A DNA stretch of 64,000 bases from CALBPI01 sp039821645 (GCA_039821645.1 JBCBNU010000003.1:62001-126000); one strand, 5' to 3'. Shown: positions 1-10,190, counted from the stretch's first letter. Numbers and translations: made by a program. The notes: generated by a model from the letters alone, not told the origin.

Positions 1-2
1 TT

Positions 3-563
3 TGGGAGTGTGGACCGAAGGACGCTTTGTTTGAGGCGATTACCGCAAGACTTGGTGCGCTGCCCATCGTCGCCGAGGACCTCGGTGACATTACCCCCGA
101 GGTCACCGAACTGCGCCAGCGCCAATCTTTACCCGGCATGTCGGTGCTTCAGTTCATGGTGCCCGATGTGCACTTTGACCCGGACCAGATTCCTCGTGAT
201 TCGGTCGCCTACACCGGCACGCATGACAACGATACGTCTGTTGGCTGGTTCCTGGGTGGCCCTGGCGATATGCGAAGCGCCACTGAAATTCGCGAACACC
301 AGGTCCTGACACTCGAGCGCACAGGAGGCACGGCGGCGGACGTCCATTGGGGTTTGGTCCGGATGGCGTTCGGTAGCGAGGCTTGCATGGCAATCATCCC
401 GATGCAGGACTTTCTTGGTCTGGGGTCGGATGCACGCCTCAACACGCCGGGCAAACCGGCGGACAACTGGCAATGGCGGCTTCGCGCAGGCCAGTTCGAT
501 TCGCAGATGATCACGCGGATTCGCCAGGCCGTGATTGAGGCGGACCGTTTGAGCCAAACGTGA
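3..563 (+). CDS. malQ: 4-alpha-glucanotransferase (amylomaltase), C-terminal part
   Basis: Cut by the window start; the open frame runs in from base 3 and about 186 C-terminal residues are present. The enzyme transfers alpha-1,4-glucan segments between maltodextrins in the cytoplasm. The reading shows the family blocks PIVAEDLG followed by ITPEV, then LPGMSVLQF, and the YTGTHDNDT block containing the conserved HDN substrate-binding segment, ending with a C-terminal region of normal extent. It is first in a run of glycogen genes on the same strand, 43 bases before glgC, so it probably supplies or trims linear glucans for storage and breakdown. The identity is firm; the N-terminal two thirds cannot be judged. 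Confidence 0.93.
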   Translation, partial: WECGPKDALFEAITARLGALPIVAEDLGDITPEVTELRQRQSLPGMSVLQFMVPDVHFDPDQIPRDSVAYTGTHDNDTSVGWFLGGPGDMRSATEIREHQVLTLERTGGTAADVHWGLVRMAFGSEACMAIIPMQDFLGLGSDARLNTPGKPADNWQWRLRAGQFDSQMITRIRQAVIEADRLSQT

Positions 564-606
564 TCCGCGCAACACCAAATCATGGGGCTTGCGCTATTAT
601 CGACGC

Positions 607-1893
607 ATGAGCAACCAACCCGTACCTGAGGACGGCGGACGTTTCGTCAGTCGCCTTACCAAAGACACGCTTGCGCTGATTCTCGCGGGTGGCCAAGGCT
701 CGCGCCTACACGAGCTTACGACCTGGCGGGCGAAACCGGCGCTGCAATTCGGTGGCAAATTCCGGATCATCGATTTCCCGCTTTCGAACTGTTTTAACTC
801 GGGAATCCGCCGTGTGGGTGTGCTCACCCAATACAAGGCGCACTCTCTGATCCGTCATCTCGTCCGTGGCTGGACCAACCGCTATTCCGGTGAGCAGGAA
901 TTCGTGGAAATCTTGCCGGCATCACAGCGTGTGGGCGGTGAGTGGTACCGTGGCACGGCGGACGCTGTCTACCAAAATCTGGATATCATCCGGACGCATA
1001 GCCCTAGATTCGTTCTGATCCTCGCCGGTGATCATGTCTACAAGATGGACTACGGCCCGTTGCTCGCGGCACATACCGAGGCGCAAGCAGATATGACCGT
1101 CTGCTGTCTGGAAGTGCCCGTGGCGGAAGCGGCCGGTGCGCTCGGCGTCATGACCGTCGATGAAAACGGTCGTGTGATCGACTTCAACGAGAAGCCGGAA
1201 CGACCTGAGGAAATACCGGGCAAGCCCGGCGTGTGCCTAGCGTCGATGGGCAACTACGTGTTCAACACCGATTTCCTCTTCGAGCAGGTCATTAAGGACG
1301 CAGACGATCCGAAGACCCAACACGACTTCGGCAAGAACGTGATCCCGGCGATCATCAACCAATACCGAGTGTTTGCCTATCCGTTTCGTGATCCCGCCAC
1401 CTCTGACCAAGCTTACTGGCGCGATGTCGGAACTCTGCCCGCATACTGGCAGGCCAATATGGAGTTGCTGGACGTGGTGCCACAGCTCAATCTCTACGAT
1501 CAGGAATGGCCGGTGGATACATTCCAGATCCAGCTACCACCAGCAAAGTTCGTTCATGACGAACCTGATCGGCGCGGTGTCGCGATCAATTCAATGGTGT
1601 CCGGCGGCTGTGTCGTATCCGGTGCATCGCTGCACCGGTCGCTGCTGTTTTCCAACGTGCGCGTACGTTCCTACAGCAAGCTGACGGAAACAGTGGTCCT
1701 ACCCGATGTTGAAATCGGCGAACACTGCCGTATCCATCGCGCGATTATCGATCGTGGATCGCTGATTGCGGATCACACTGTCATTGGCGAGAACGTCGAA
1801 GGCGATCGCGCTCGCGGGTTTCGAGTAACCGATGAGGGCATCACGCTGGTGACGCCGGACATGCTCGGTCAGGAACTGCACTTCACTCGCTAG
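607..1893 (+). CDS. glgC: Glucose-1-phosphate adenylyltransferase (ADP-glucose pyrophosphorylase)
   Basis: 428 residues, the usual bacterial length. It makes ADP-glucose from glucose-1-phosphate and ATP, the committed and normally allosterically controlled step of glycogen synthesis. Visible signatures are the nucleotide-binding LAGGQGSRL with RAKPALQFGG (residues about 24-50), the IIDFPLSNC block, LAGDHVYKMDY, and a C-terminal left-handed beta-helix region (SGGCVVSGASL, LPDVEIGEHCRI). I start at ATG 607; an in-frame TTG at 589 would add six residues, and neither has a strong ribosome site. Five bases separate it from glgA. It is part of the glg operon. Confidence 0.96.
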   Translation: MSNQPVPEDGGRFVSRLTKDTLALILAGGQGSRLHELTTWRAKPALQFGGKFRIIDFPLSNCFNSGIRRVGVLTQYKAHSLIRHLVRGWTNRYSGEQEFVEILPASQRVGGEWYRGTADAVYQNLDIIRTHSPRFVLILAGDHVYKMDYGPLLAAHTEAQADMTVCCLEVPVAEAAGALGVMTVDENGRVIDFNEKPERPEEIPGKPGVCLASMGNYVFNTDFLFEQVIKDADDPKTQHDFGKNVIPAIINQYRVFAYPFRDPATSDQAYWRDVGTLPAYWQANMELLDVVPQLNLYDQEWPVDTFQIQLPPAKFVHDEPDRRGVAINSMVSGGCVVSGASLHRSLLFSNVRVRSYSKLTETVVLPDVEIGEHCRIHRAIIDRGSLIADHTVIGENVEGDRARGFRVTDEGITLVTPDMLGQELHFTR

Positions 1894-1898
1894 CGCCT

Positions 1899-3446
1899 AT
1901 GTCGATTCGACCACCGGTTTACATGGTAGCCGCGGAGAACGGCGCATTGCCAGGCGGCAAGGCGGGCGGCGTCGGAGACGTGCTTCGCGACTTGCCACCC
2001 GCAATTGCAGAGACTGGCCGACCGGTAACGATCCTGATGCCCTCTTACAACCGGCTACATAAATCGGATGGCATAGAGTGGTGCGGCGCATTTCCCGTTC
2101 GTTTCGGACAGGAAAGCCTGAATATCGAATGGTATGGAAGACAGACCGCAGCCGACGTTGATACGGTAGTTTTGCATCATCCCAAGTTCGACCCATACGG
2201 CACCGGACAAGTCTACTGTGATGATGGCCCTGATAACCCGTTCGCTACGGATGCGACCAAATTCGCGCTGCTGTCGCTTGCAGCCGGTGAATGGCTGGTG
2301 CGCCACGCGGACGATCCGGCCGTATTGCACCTGCACGACTGGCACGCCGGTCTGCTGGCACTGTTGCGCGAACGTCTGCCATCGTTCGAAAGACTAAAGC
2401 ACTTACGCTGCGTGCTGACCTTGCACAATCTTGCGCTGCAGGGTTTGAGACCTCGACGTGGTCATCCCTCAAGCTTTGAACGTTGGTTCCCCGAGCTAGA
2501 CCCTGACGACCCACTGTTATCCGACCCTCGATATCCCGATGTCGCGAATCCGCTCGCGGCCGCAATTCGAGGCGTCGATCACATCAACACAGTGAGCCCA
2601 ACCAACGCGCGCGAAATTCTTCAACCAACAGATCATGCCCGCGGTTTTCATGGCGGTGAGGGACTCGAAGTGTTGCTGCAACATGCCGCCGCCGATGGAC
2701 GGCTGCACGGCATCCTCAACGGATGCGACTACACCGCGATTCCGCAGCATCGCCCCACGTTTTCCGATTTGACAGACACTGTCGCCACAACCTTGACTGA
2801 GTGGAGCGATCGGCAGCCGCACAACCGGTCGTTGTTCACGCTTGCATCACGTAGCCTGAACCAGGCGAGACACAAGCAGCCGTCGATCATTCTGACGGCA
2901 GTGAGTCGACTAACCGACCAAAAGGCGGGGCTGCTGCTGGCGAGAACGCAGGGAATTACCTTGCTGCAACAGTTGCTTCGATCGCTGCCAAGTGATGCGG
3001 TTTTGTTGCTACTCGGAAGCGGCGACCCCGGAATAGAGACCGCATTGGCGCAACACGCGGCCACCGACCCACGATTAATCTTTCTGCGTGGGTTCTCCGA
3101 GACACTCGCCAACGCCGTGTTCGCTGCCGGGGACTTGTTTCTGATGCCAAGCACTTTCGAACCCTGTGGCATCAGTCAGATGTACGCAATGCGCGCAGGT
3201 CAACCCTGCCTGGTCCATGCCGTTGGCGGACTCAAAGACACGGTCAAAGACAACATCAACGGGTTTTCATTCTCCGGCCCCAATCCCGAAGCACAGGTTG
3301 CAAACTGCATGGCCAGCATGATTCATGCGCAGCAAGTGTTTTTCGATCAGCCCGAGCGATGGCAGGAGATCGTCGACGAGGCCCGAGCGGCACGCTTCCT
3401 TTGGTCTGATGCAGCCGCGCAGTACGAGGCGAAGATGTATGTCTGA
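1899..3446 (+). CDS. glgA: Glycogen synthase (ADP-glucose type, GT5)
   Basis: 515 residues, slightly longer than the 475-480 of the well-known enzymes. It transfers glucose from ADP-glucose to the non-reducing end of alpha-1,4-glucan. The N-terminal ADP-glucose-binding motif reads KAGGVGDV (classically KTGGLGDV) near residue 24. HLHDWHAG and LTLHNLA lie in the first Rossmann domain, NGCDY in the middle, and the C-terminal catalytic block STFEPCGISQMYAMRAG carries the conserved acidic residue. The KAGG reading and extra length mark a divergent subgroup, but no catalytic residue looks lost. Its last 8 bases overlap the start of glgB, so the two are probably translationally coupled. Confidence 0.94.
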   Translation: MSIRPPVYMVAAENGALPGGKAGGVGDVLRDLPPAIAETGRPVTILMPSYNRLHKSDGIEWCGAFPVRFGQESLNIEWYGRQTAADVDTVVLHHPKFDPYGTGQVYCDDGPDNPFATDATKFALLSLAAGEWLVRHADDPAVLHLHDWHAGLLALLRERLPSFERLKHLRCVLTLHNLALQGLRPRRGHPSSFERWFPELDPDDPLLSDPRYPDVANPLAAAIRGVDHINTVSPTNAREILQPTDHARGFHGGEGLEVLLQHAAADGRLHGILNGCDYTAIPQHRPTFSDLTDTVATTLTEWSDRQPHNRSLFTLASRSLNQARHKQPSIILTAVSRLTDQKAGLLLARTQGITLLQQLLRSLPSDAVLLLLGSGDPGIETALAQHAATDPRLIFLRGFSETLANAVFAAGDLFLMPSTFEPCGISQMYAMRAGQPCLVHAVGGLKDTVKDNINGFSFSGPNPEAQVANCMASMIHAQQVFFDQPERWQEIVDEARAARFLWSDAAAQYEAKMYV

Positions 3447-5595
3447 GCGCGACGCACTGAACCAGCTGGCCGCAGGAAGTCACCCGGATCCATTTTCGAT
3501 CCTCGGTGCACACGACGTGGATGGCGTTCGCTGCGCAACCTACTTCGCACCGGGTGCCGCTCGTGCCGCGATCGTGGATGAGCAAGGCCGACAAATACGT
3601 CGAGCCCGTCGAATTCATGATGCGGGTATTTACCGTGCTGAGCTCCTGTCGCAAGACCCCTATCGATGGCGAGTCCATTGGCCGGATGGCGAAGTCAATG
3701 ACGTGCAGGACCCCTACGGATTTGGCACCTCGTTGGGAGAGGTTGATCTGCATCTGCTCGGTGAGGGTCGGCACGAACGCATCTACGAGGTGCTCGGCGC
3801 AAACACAATGCAGTGCGGCGGCTCGCGGGGAACACGCTTTTGTGTCTGGGCACCGAACGCGTCGCGGGTCAGTGTGATCGGCGATTGGAATCAGTGGGAC
3901 GGTCGACGACATCCCATGCGTCGCCATCATGCGATCGGTATTTGGGAGCTGTTCATCCCCGACATAGGCGACGGCGCGCGCTACAAGTTCGAACTATTGG
4001 ACGCAGACGGTAGTCTCCTGCCGCTCAAAACCGACCCGTTCGGTAATGCGTTCGAAGCCCCTCCACACAATGCCGCGATCGTCTCGACGAGCGACTATCA
4101 ATGGTGCGATCACGCATGGATGAACGAAAGGGTTCCGCAAAGTCTGCGCAAACCGCAATCGGTTTATGAAGTACACCTCGGTTCATGGCGGCGAGATGAG
4201 CACAATCAGTGGCTCGACTATCGGGCACTCGCCGACACTCTGATCCCCTACGTTTCCGATATGGGGTTCACCCACATAGAACTGTTGCCCGTTACGGAAC
4301 ATCCGTTTGACGGCTCCTGGGGATACCAGCCTATCGGGATGTTCGCACCCACTTACCGGTTCGGCAGTCCAGACGATTTCCGTTATTTCGTCGACACCTG
4401 TCATCAGGCAGGGATTGGCGTCATTGTCGACTGGGTGCCTGCGCATTTTCCGCGCGACGAACATGGGCTCGCACAGTTCGATGGCACCGCACTCTATGAA
4501 CATGCTGATCCGCGCAAAGGCGCGCATGCCGACTGGGGTACGCTCATCTTCAACTACGGCCGCAACGAGGTTGTGAATTACCTGATCGGTAGCGCGTTGT
4601 ACTGGATTCGTGAGTTCCACATCGATGCGCTAAGAGTCGATGCAGTCGCCTCCATGCTCTACCTTGATTACTCCCGTGAGGATGGCGAATGGTTACCAAA
4701 TGAACACGGCGGCAACGAAAATTTGGAAGCAGTAGCGTTCATCAAGCGGTTGAACGAAGCCATTCACGCAGCGGGTGCCGCGTCCTACGCAGAGGAATCG
4801 ACAGCTTGGCCAGGCGTGTCCCGACCCACCTACGATGGTGGCCTCGGCTTCACCTTCAAATGGAATATGGGCTGGATGAACGATAGCCTGCAATATATTG
4901 CCGAAGACCCCGTTCACAGGCGCTACCACCACGATAAGCTGAACTTTGGTCTCGTCTACGCATTCAATGAGAACTTTGTGCTGCCGCTCTCACATGATGA
5001 GGTGGTGCATGGCAAACGATCGATTCTGGGAAGAATGCCTGGTGACCACTGGCAGCGTTTTGCAAATCTGCGCGCCTACCTCGGGTTCATGTATACCCAC
5101 CCTGGAAAAAAACTGATGTTCATGGGCACAGAATTTGCGCAGTCTGCCGAGTGGAATCACGACCAGTCTTTGGATTGGCACCTGCTTGAATACGCACCAC
5201 ATCGCGCTATCCAGGAGCTGGTACGCGATCTGAACCACCTGTTGCGCGCCCAGCCCGCATTGCACGATCAGGACTTTGACGGCGCTGGCTTTACCTGGCT
5301 CGACTGGAAGGATTCGGAACACAGCGTCTTCGCATGGCTACGAAACACCGCCGACGGACAAAAGGTCATCTGCATTTGCAATATGACCCCGGTTGTTCGC
5401 GAAGGCTATCGCGTCGGCGCACCCGACTGGGGTGCGTACTCAGAAATTTTGAACACTGACCATGAGCGCTATGGTGGCAGCAATGTCGTCAACGGCTCGA
5501 AACTGGAAACACAGCCAACGGCGTGGCACGACCAAGCACAGTCACTGGTGGTAACGCTGCCGCCACTCGCAACCATCGTTCTCAAACGCGCTTGA
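3439..5595 (+). CDS. glgB: 1,4-alpha-glucan branching enzyme (GH13)
   Basis: 718 residues from ATG 3439 inside the end of glgA, close to the normal 720-730. It cuts alpha-1,4 chains and rejoins them by alpha-1,6 bonds. Two N-terminal carbohydrate-binding modules precede the GH13 barrel (FCVWAPNASRVSVIGDWNQW near residue 135). Catalytic regions are visible: the aspartate block IDALRVDAVASM (about residue 400), the acid AEESTAWP (about 450) and LPLSHDEVVHGK (about 515). A longer open frame starting at 3325 lies inside glgA and is rejected because family similarity begins at MSERDALNQL. Third of four consecutive synthesis/degradation genes. Confidence 0.96.
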   Translation: MSERDALNQLAAGSHPDPFSILGAHDVDGVRCATYFAPGAARAAIVDEQGRQIRRARRIHDAGIYRAELLSQDPYRWRVHWPDGEVNDVQDPYGFGTSLGEVDLHLLGEGRHERIYEVLGANTMQCGGSRGTRFCVWAPNASRVSVIGDWNQWDGRRHPMRRHHAIGIWELFIPDIGDGARYKFELLDADGSLLPLKTDPFGNAFEAPPHNAAIVSTSDYQWCDHAWMNERVPQSLRKPQSVYEVHLGSWRRDEHNQWLDYRALADTLIPYVSDMGFTHIELLPVTEHPFDGSWGYQPIGMFAPTYRFGSPDDFRYFVDTCHQAGIGVIVDWVPAHFPRDEHGLAQFDGTALYEHADPRKGAHADWGTLIFNYGRNEVVNYLIGSALYWIREFHIDALRVDAVASMLYLDYSREDGEWLPNEHGGNENLEAVAFIKRLNEAIHAAGAASYAEESTAWPGVSRPTYDGGLGFTFKWNMGWMNDSLQYIAEDPVHRRYHHDKLNFGLVYAFNENFVLPLSHDEVVHGKRSILGRMPGDHWQRFANLRAYLGFMYTHPGKKLMFMGTEFAQSAEWNHDQSLDWHLLEYAPHRAIQELVRDLNHLLRAQPALHDQDFDGAGFTWLDWKDSEHSVFAWLRNTADGQKVICICNMTPVVREGYRVGAPDWGAYSEILNTDHERYGGSNVVNGSKLETQPTAWHDQAQSLVVTLPPLATIVLKRA

Positions 5596-5617
5596 TTTGG
5601 TTGGCAGGAGAAATCTG

Positions 5618-8110
5618 ATGAGCACCTACACCGAATCGACACTTCCAAGCCGGATACTTGCTGAGCCATTGAGCAACGATGAGACCGCGCTGCTGAGAGA
5701 CTTCAGTCACTACTTCGCTCGCACGTTCGGTCGCGATGACCTGGACGAGAACGATGCATTCGCTTATCGGGCACTGGTTTACACCGTCCGTGATCGCATC
5801 ATGCGCAACTGGCGCCTGACACGCGAGCAGCAACTCGCAGCAGACTCTCGCAAGACCTGCTATCTGTCTCTCGAATATCTGATGGGACGACTGCTAAACA
5901 ACGCGTTAGCAAGCACCGGTTTGTCGGGTGCTGCAGCAAGCGCAATGTCGAGGCTGGGCGTCGATCTTGAGGTGCTTCTCGACCAGGAGCACGACGCCGG
6001 CCTCGGCAACGGCGGTCTTGGCAGACTGGCTGCATGCTTTCTCGACAGTTGCGCCACGTTAGCTCTGCCGGTGACCGGCTATGGCATCCGCTATCGCTAC
6101 GGCATGTTCCACCAGCAGTTGAGAGACGGGCGACAGGTGGAGGAGCCAGACCAATGGCTGGCAGACGGATTCCCATGGGAGATTCGTCGCCGCGAACAGT
6201 CACAAGTCATACAGTTCGGCGGCAGGACGGAAAGTTACCGGGACGCCAGCGGCAATATGGCGTTTCGCTGGGTAGATACGCAGGATGTACTAGCGGTGCC
6301 CTACGATGTTCCGATACCTGGCTACCGCAACCAAGTCGTGAACACACTGCGGCTCTGGTCTGCGGTTGCAACAGACGAGTTCGACCTCAATGAGTTCAAT
6401 GCAGGCAGCTATGCCGACGCAGTCGCACGCAAGAACGCCGCCGAAAATATCACGATGGTGCTCTACCCGAATGCCACGACCGAAAACGGTCAGGTGTTGC
6501 GGTTGCGCCAACAATACTTTCTCGTCAGCGCTAGCCTGAAGGACACGATTCGCGACTGGCAGAGTCAACATGGCAACGATTTCAGCGAATTCGCCAACAA
6601 GCACTGCTTCCAGCTCAACGACACACATCCCGCGGTTGCTGTCGCAGAGTTAATGCGTCTGCTGATGGACGAGCACGGATTCGGCTGGCATGCCGCGTGG
6701 GAAGTCACTACGTCCACGATGGCCTACACCAACCACACGCTGCTGCCGGAGGCACTGGAGCTTTGGCCGGTCGCCATGTTCCGTGAACTCTTGCCCCGGC
6801 TGATCGAAATCATCTACGAGATCAACGCGCGCTTCCTGCGAGAAGTTGCGCGACGCTGGCCGGGCGATGTCGATCGCTTGCGACGCATGTCGCTGGTTGC
6901 CGAAGAAGGTGAGCCTATGTTGCGCATGGCCTACCTGGCGATCGTCGGTAGCTACTCGGTCAATGGCGTCGCAGCTTTGCATTCCGAGCTCCTAAAGAAT
7001 GGATTGTTCAAGGACTTCTATGAGCTATGGCCCGAGAAGTTCAACAACAAGACCAACGGGGTAACACAACGTCGTTGGCTGGCAGCGTGCAATCCGACGC
7101 TAAGCGAGCTAATCGGTTCGCGGATCGGATCGGACTGGATTACCGACCTTCCGCAGTTGGCCAATCTCGCAAGTCACGCTGAAGACGCGGCATTCAGAAA
7201 CACGTGGCGTGCAGCGAAGCAACACAACAAAGCGTTACTCTGCAGCATGATCGAACAACGCACGGGGATCGCGCTCTCACACGAGATGCTGTTTGACGTT
7301 CAAGTAAAACGTATTCATGAGTACAAGCGTCAACTGTTGAATGTCCTGCACGTGATCCACCGCTACGCTCGAATTTGTGCTGAGGACACGCAAGGCATGC
7401 AACCGCGCGCGATCATTTTCGGCGGAAAGGCTGCGCCGGGATATGTAATGGCGAAGGAAATCATCAAGCTGATTTGCAATGTGGCAAATGTCATCAACAC
7501 CGATCCAAGAACCGAGGGTCTGTTGCGGGTAGTCTTCTATCCTGACTACAACGTCTCTGCGATGGAACGGATATGCCCGGCGGCGGATTTGTCCGAGCAG
7601 ATCTCGACGGCAGGGAAAGAGGCCTCAGGTACCGGCAACATGAAGTTCATGATGAACGGTGCGCTGACGATCGGCACGCTCGACGGCGCGAATGTCGAGA
7701 TTCGCGAAGCGGTCGGCGATGACGCGTTTTTTCTCTTTGGTTTGACGGTCGGCGAAATTCCGGCGGCGCGAGCCGATTACAACCCAAGTGCGATCATCGC
7801 ATCAGACCCCGCGCTGAGTGTGGTGATGCATCTGTTAGAGACCGGCCATTTCAACCAGTATGAGCCTGGCGTCTTCGATCACGTTCTTGGTGCACTGCGC
7901 GACCCCAATGATCCATGGATGACCATCGCTGATTTTCGCAGCTTCATCGACGCGCAAGAGCGAGTCGACACAACCTTTGAGGATGACGAGCTGTGGACCA
8001 GACTCAGCATTCGAAACACGGCCGCCTCGGGGCGATTCTCCACTGACCGCACGATGCAGGACTATAACGACGACATCTGGCGACTCGAACCGATCAAAAT
8101 CGCAACATGA
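5618..8110 (+). CDS. glgP: Glycogen/maltodextrin phosphorylase (GT35)
   Basis: 830 residues, full length. It releases glucose-1-phosphate from alpha-1,4-glucan ends using pyridoxal phosphate. Hallmarks: CYLSLEYLMGR and LGNGGLGRLAACFLDS near the N terminus, NDTHPA and TNHTLLPEALE in the middle, KRIHEYKRQLLN, and the cofactor-lysine block ASGTGNMKFMMNG near residue 670. Start ATG 5618 has a good AGGAGA ribosome site at 5606-5611, 22 bases after glgB ends. Its stop overlaps the glgX start by four bases (ATGA). Phosphorylase and GlgX would work together: the phosphorylase shortens chains and GlgX removes the limit stubs. Confidence 0.96.
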   Translation: MSTYTESTLPSRILAEPLSNDETALLRDFSHYFARTFGRDDLDENDAFAYRALVYTVRDRIMRNWRLTREQQLAADSRKTCYLSLEYLMGRLLNNALASTGLSGAAASAMSRLGVDLEVLLDQEHDAGLGNGGLGRLAACFLDSCATLALPVTGYGIRYRYGMFHQQLRDGRQVEEPDQWLADGFPWEIRRREQSQVIQFGGRTESYRDASGNMAFRWVDTQDVLAVPYDVPIPGYRNQVVNTLRLWSAVATDEFDLNEFNAGSYADAVARKNAAENITMVLYPNATTENGQVLRLRQQYFLVSASLKDTIRDWQSQHGNDFSEFANKHCFQLNDTHPAVAVAELMRLLMDEHGFGWHAAWEVTTSTMAYTNHTLLPEALELWPVAMFRELLPRLIEIIYEINARFLREVARRWPGDVDRLRRMSLVAEEGEPMLRMAYLAIVGSYSVNGVAALHSELLKNGLFKDFYELWPEKFNNKTNGVTQRRWLAACNPTLSELIGSRIGSDWITDLPQLANLASHAEDAAFRNTWRAAKQHNKALLCSMIEQRTGIALSHEMLFDVQVKRIHEYKRQLLNVLHVIHRYARICAEDTQGMQPRAIIFGGKAAPGYVMAKEIIKLICNVANVINTDPRTEGLLRVVFYPDYNVSAMERICPAADLSEQISTAGKEASGTGNMKFMMNGALTIGTLDGANVEIREAVGDDAFFLFGLTVGEIPAARADYNPSAIIASDPALSVVMHLLETGHFNQYEPGVFDHVLGALRDPNDPWMTIADFRSFIDAQERVDTTFEDDELWTRLSIRNTAASGRFSTDRTMQDYNDDIWRLEPIKIAT

Positions 8111-10161
8111 TCGATTCAGGTGATCCGACACTTCTCGGCGCGACCGTAGTCGATGGAGGCGTTAACTTTGCCCTGCACTCGAGCACAGCGGAGCGTGTCC
8201 AGCTGTGTCTGTTTGACGAGCAAGATCAAGAACGTCGGCTGGATATGTTGGGACCACATAACGATGTTTGGCATGGTTTCATCCCGAACTTGTCGGCCGG
8301 TACCCGTTACGGATACCGCGTCCATGGTCCATGGGATCCAGCACGTGGATTGCGCCATAACGCGAACAAGCTGCTCATCGACCCCTACGCGCGCGAACTC
8401 TCGGGCGAGCTGGTCTGGGATGATTCGATATTCGGCCACATGCTTGAGGATACCTATATTCCCAGCACATCAGACAGCGCCGCTTTTGTACCCCGCGGTG
8501 TCGTTGTTCCGACGCTGTCGCTCACAGCGAAAAGGCCGCTAACGTCGTGGTCAGACACGATCATCTACGAGGCGTCGGTGCGCGCACTCACCGCGCAAGA
8601 TCATCGGCTCGAAGCGGATATTCGCGGCCGGTTTCTCGGTGCTGCCAGCAACGAAATTATTGAGCACCTGAAGTCTCTTGGTATCACGGCGCTGGAACTG
8701 CTACCGATTCATGCTTATGCCGATGAACACTTCCTCGTACAGCGCGGTCTCAGGAACGCCTGGGGTTACAACACGCTCGCCTTTTTTGCGCCGATGCCGC
8801 GGTTTGCGCGAAGTGCCGCTTGCGCCGAATTCGCGCACCTCATCAATCGTCTTCACGACGCCAACATCGAGGTAATCCTGGATGTGGTTTACAACCACAC
8901 AGCCGAAGGTGATCTGCGAGGTCCAACCGTATCATGGCGTGGCATCGACAACCTCGCCTATTACCGCGTGCTGCCCGAAAATCCGGATCACTATGTAAAC
9001 GATACCGGCACCGGGAACACCATCAACGCGGACCATCCGGCAACGCGCCAGATGATTCTGGATAGTTTGCGGTACTGGGCTGGAACATTTGGCGTGGACG
9101 GATTTCGGTTTGACCTCGCGCCGATCCTCGGCAGACACTTTTCCGGGTTCAATACGAACCACCCGCTGCTCGAGCAGATCACCAATGACTCAATCCTCAA
9201 ACACTGCAAATTGATTGCAGAGCCGTGGGATATCGGCCCGGGAGGTTATCAGCTAGGTGCGTTCCCAAAGAGCTGGGGAGAGTGGAACGACCGGTACCGG
9301 GATACGGTGCGCCAGTTCTGGCGTGATGACGAACATCAGACGCCGGCAATGGCGCGGCGGTTACACGGCTCCGCTGATATCTTTGAACGGGCGCTTCGAA
9401 CACCGGCGGCGAGCGTCAACTATGTAACCGCTCATGACGGGTTTACCCTAAGAGACCTTGCGAGCTACGAAAGAACGCACAACGAGGCCAACGGCGAGAA
9501 CAACCTCGATGGGCACAGAGACAATCACTCGACCAATTACGGTGTCGAAGGCCCTACCGATAACGTTGAGATCCTCGCCCATCGACGCAAGCACCGCCTG
9601 AATTTGCTTGCGTCCCTGCTGGCCTCGCAAGGTACACCGATGATCCTGGGGGGCGACGAGCTCGGCCGCACCCAAGCGGGCAACAACAATGCGTACGCGC
9701 AGGACAACGAAATTACCTGGTTCGACTGGCAAGACGTTGATCAGGGATTCCTTGCCCGGGTCCGCGATCTGATCGCGTTGCGGAAAAATCTGCCCCTGTT
9801 ACGTCAGCAAGCTTATCGCCACGGTCGTTCAACAAACGAAGCCGGGTTGAAGAATATCCAATGGCACGCGCCCGACGGCGAGCAACTGGAGGGACTGGAC
9901 TGGCATCACGCCCGCGCAGTAACAATGCTGCTCGTCGCAACCGAAAACGATGCACCGCCTTCCCCGGATCAGGCAGCGGTTGCCGTCAGTTTCAATCCAA
10001 CGAGCATGGCCGTCGATTTCACGTTGCCGCAGATTGCGAGCAGCGGTGCGTGGGTCCTCAGCGGCTATACAGACATCGAACCGCCTTTACTGCGCGGCTC
10101 CGTCGTAGCGCAGGCCGCCCGTAGCACTAGCGTGCTCGCTTGGCTGGGCGGAAGGCGCTGA
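8107..10161 (+). CDS. glgX: Glycogen debranching enzyme GlgX (isoamylase-type GH13)
   Basis: 684 residues. It hydrolyses alpha-1,6 branches of phosphorylase-limit glycogen. The reading shows an N-terminal CBM48-type module (VNFALHSSTAERVQLCLFDE), then GH13 regions: VILDVVYNHTAEG, the nucleophile VDGFRFDLAPIL, the acid LIAEPWDIGPGGYQ and VTAHDGFTLRDL. These are typical of the isoamylase/TreX/GlgX group. ATG 8107 overlaps the end of glgP by four bases. It is the last gene of the operon; a hairpin starts three bases after the stop. Confidence 0.95.
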   Translation: MIDSGDPTLLGATVVDGGVNFALHSSTAERVQLCLFDEQDQERRLDMLGPHNDVWHGFIPNLSAGTRYGYRVHGPWDPARGLRHNANKLLIDPYARELSGELVWDDSIFGHMLEDTYIPSTSDSAAFVPRGVVVPTLSLTAKRPLTSWSDTIIYEASVRALTAQDHRLEADIRGRFLGAASNEIIEHLKSLGITALELLPIHAYADEHFLVQRGLRNAWGYNTLAFFAPMPRFARSAACAEFAHLINRLHDANIEVILDVVYNHTAEGDLRGPTVSWRGIDNLAYYRVLPENPDHYVNDTGTGNTINADHPATRQMILDSLRYWAGTFGVDGFRFDLAPILGRHFSGFNTNHPLLEQITNDSILKHCKLIAEPWDIGPGGYQLGAFPKSWGEWNDRYRDTVRQFWRDDEHQTPAMARRLHGSADIFERALRTPAASVNYVTAHDGFTLRDLASYERTHNEANGENNLDGHRDNHSTNYGVEGPTDNVEILAHRRKHRLNLLASLLASQGTPMILGGDELGRTQAGNNNAYAQDNEITWFDWQDVDQGFLARVRDLIALRKNLPLLRQQAYRHGRSTNEAGLKNIQWHAPDGEQLEGLDWHHARAVTMLLVATENDAPPSPDQAAVAVSFNPTSMAVDFTLPQIASSGAWVLSGYTDIEPPLLRGSVVAQAARSTSVLAWLGGRR

Positions 10162-10163
10162 TC

Positions 10164-10190
10164 GCCAGCGCGCAAGCGCTAGGCAATTTT
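10164..10190 (+). terminator. Likely terminator closing the glg operon
   Basis: Just after the glgX stop, GCC-AGCGC pairs with GCGCT-(A)-GGC around a GCAA tetraloop (10164-10184), followed by AATTTT. The stop codon of the convergent aldehyde dehydrogenase lies inside the stem. On the plus strand it fits an intrinsic terminator with a short T tract. Termination in the other direction is less supported. Confidence 0.6.

Noticed and set aside
3256..3930. 224-residue open frame on the minus strand
   Set aside because: Crosses the glgA/glgB junction in antisense; both sense genes are certain and the reading has no motif.
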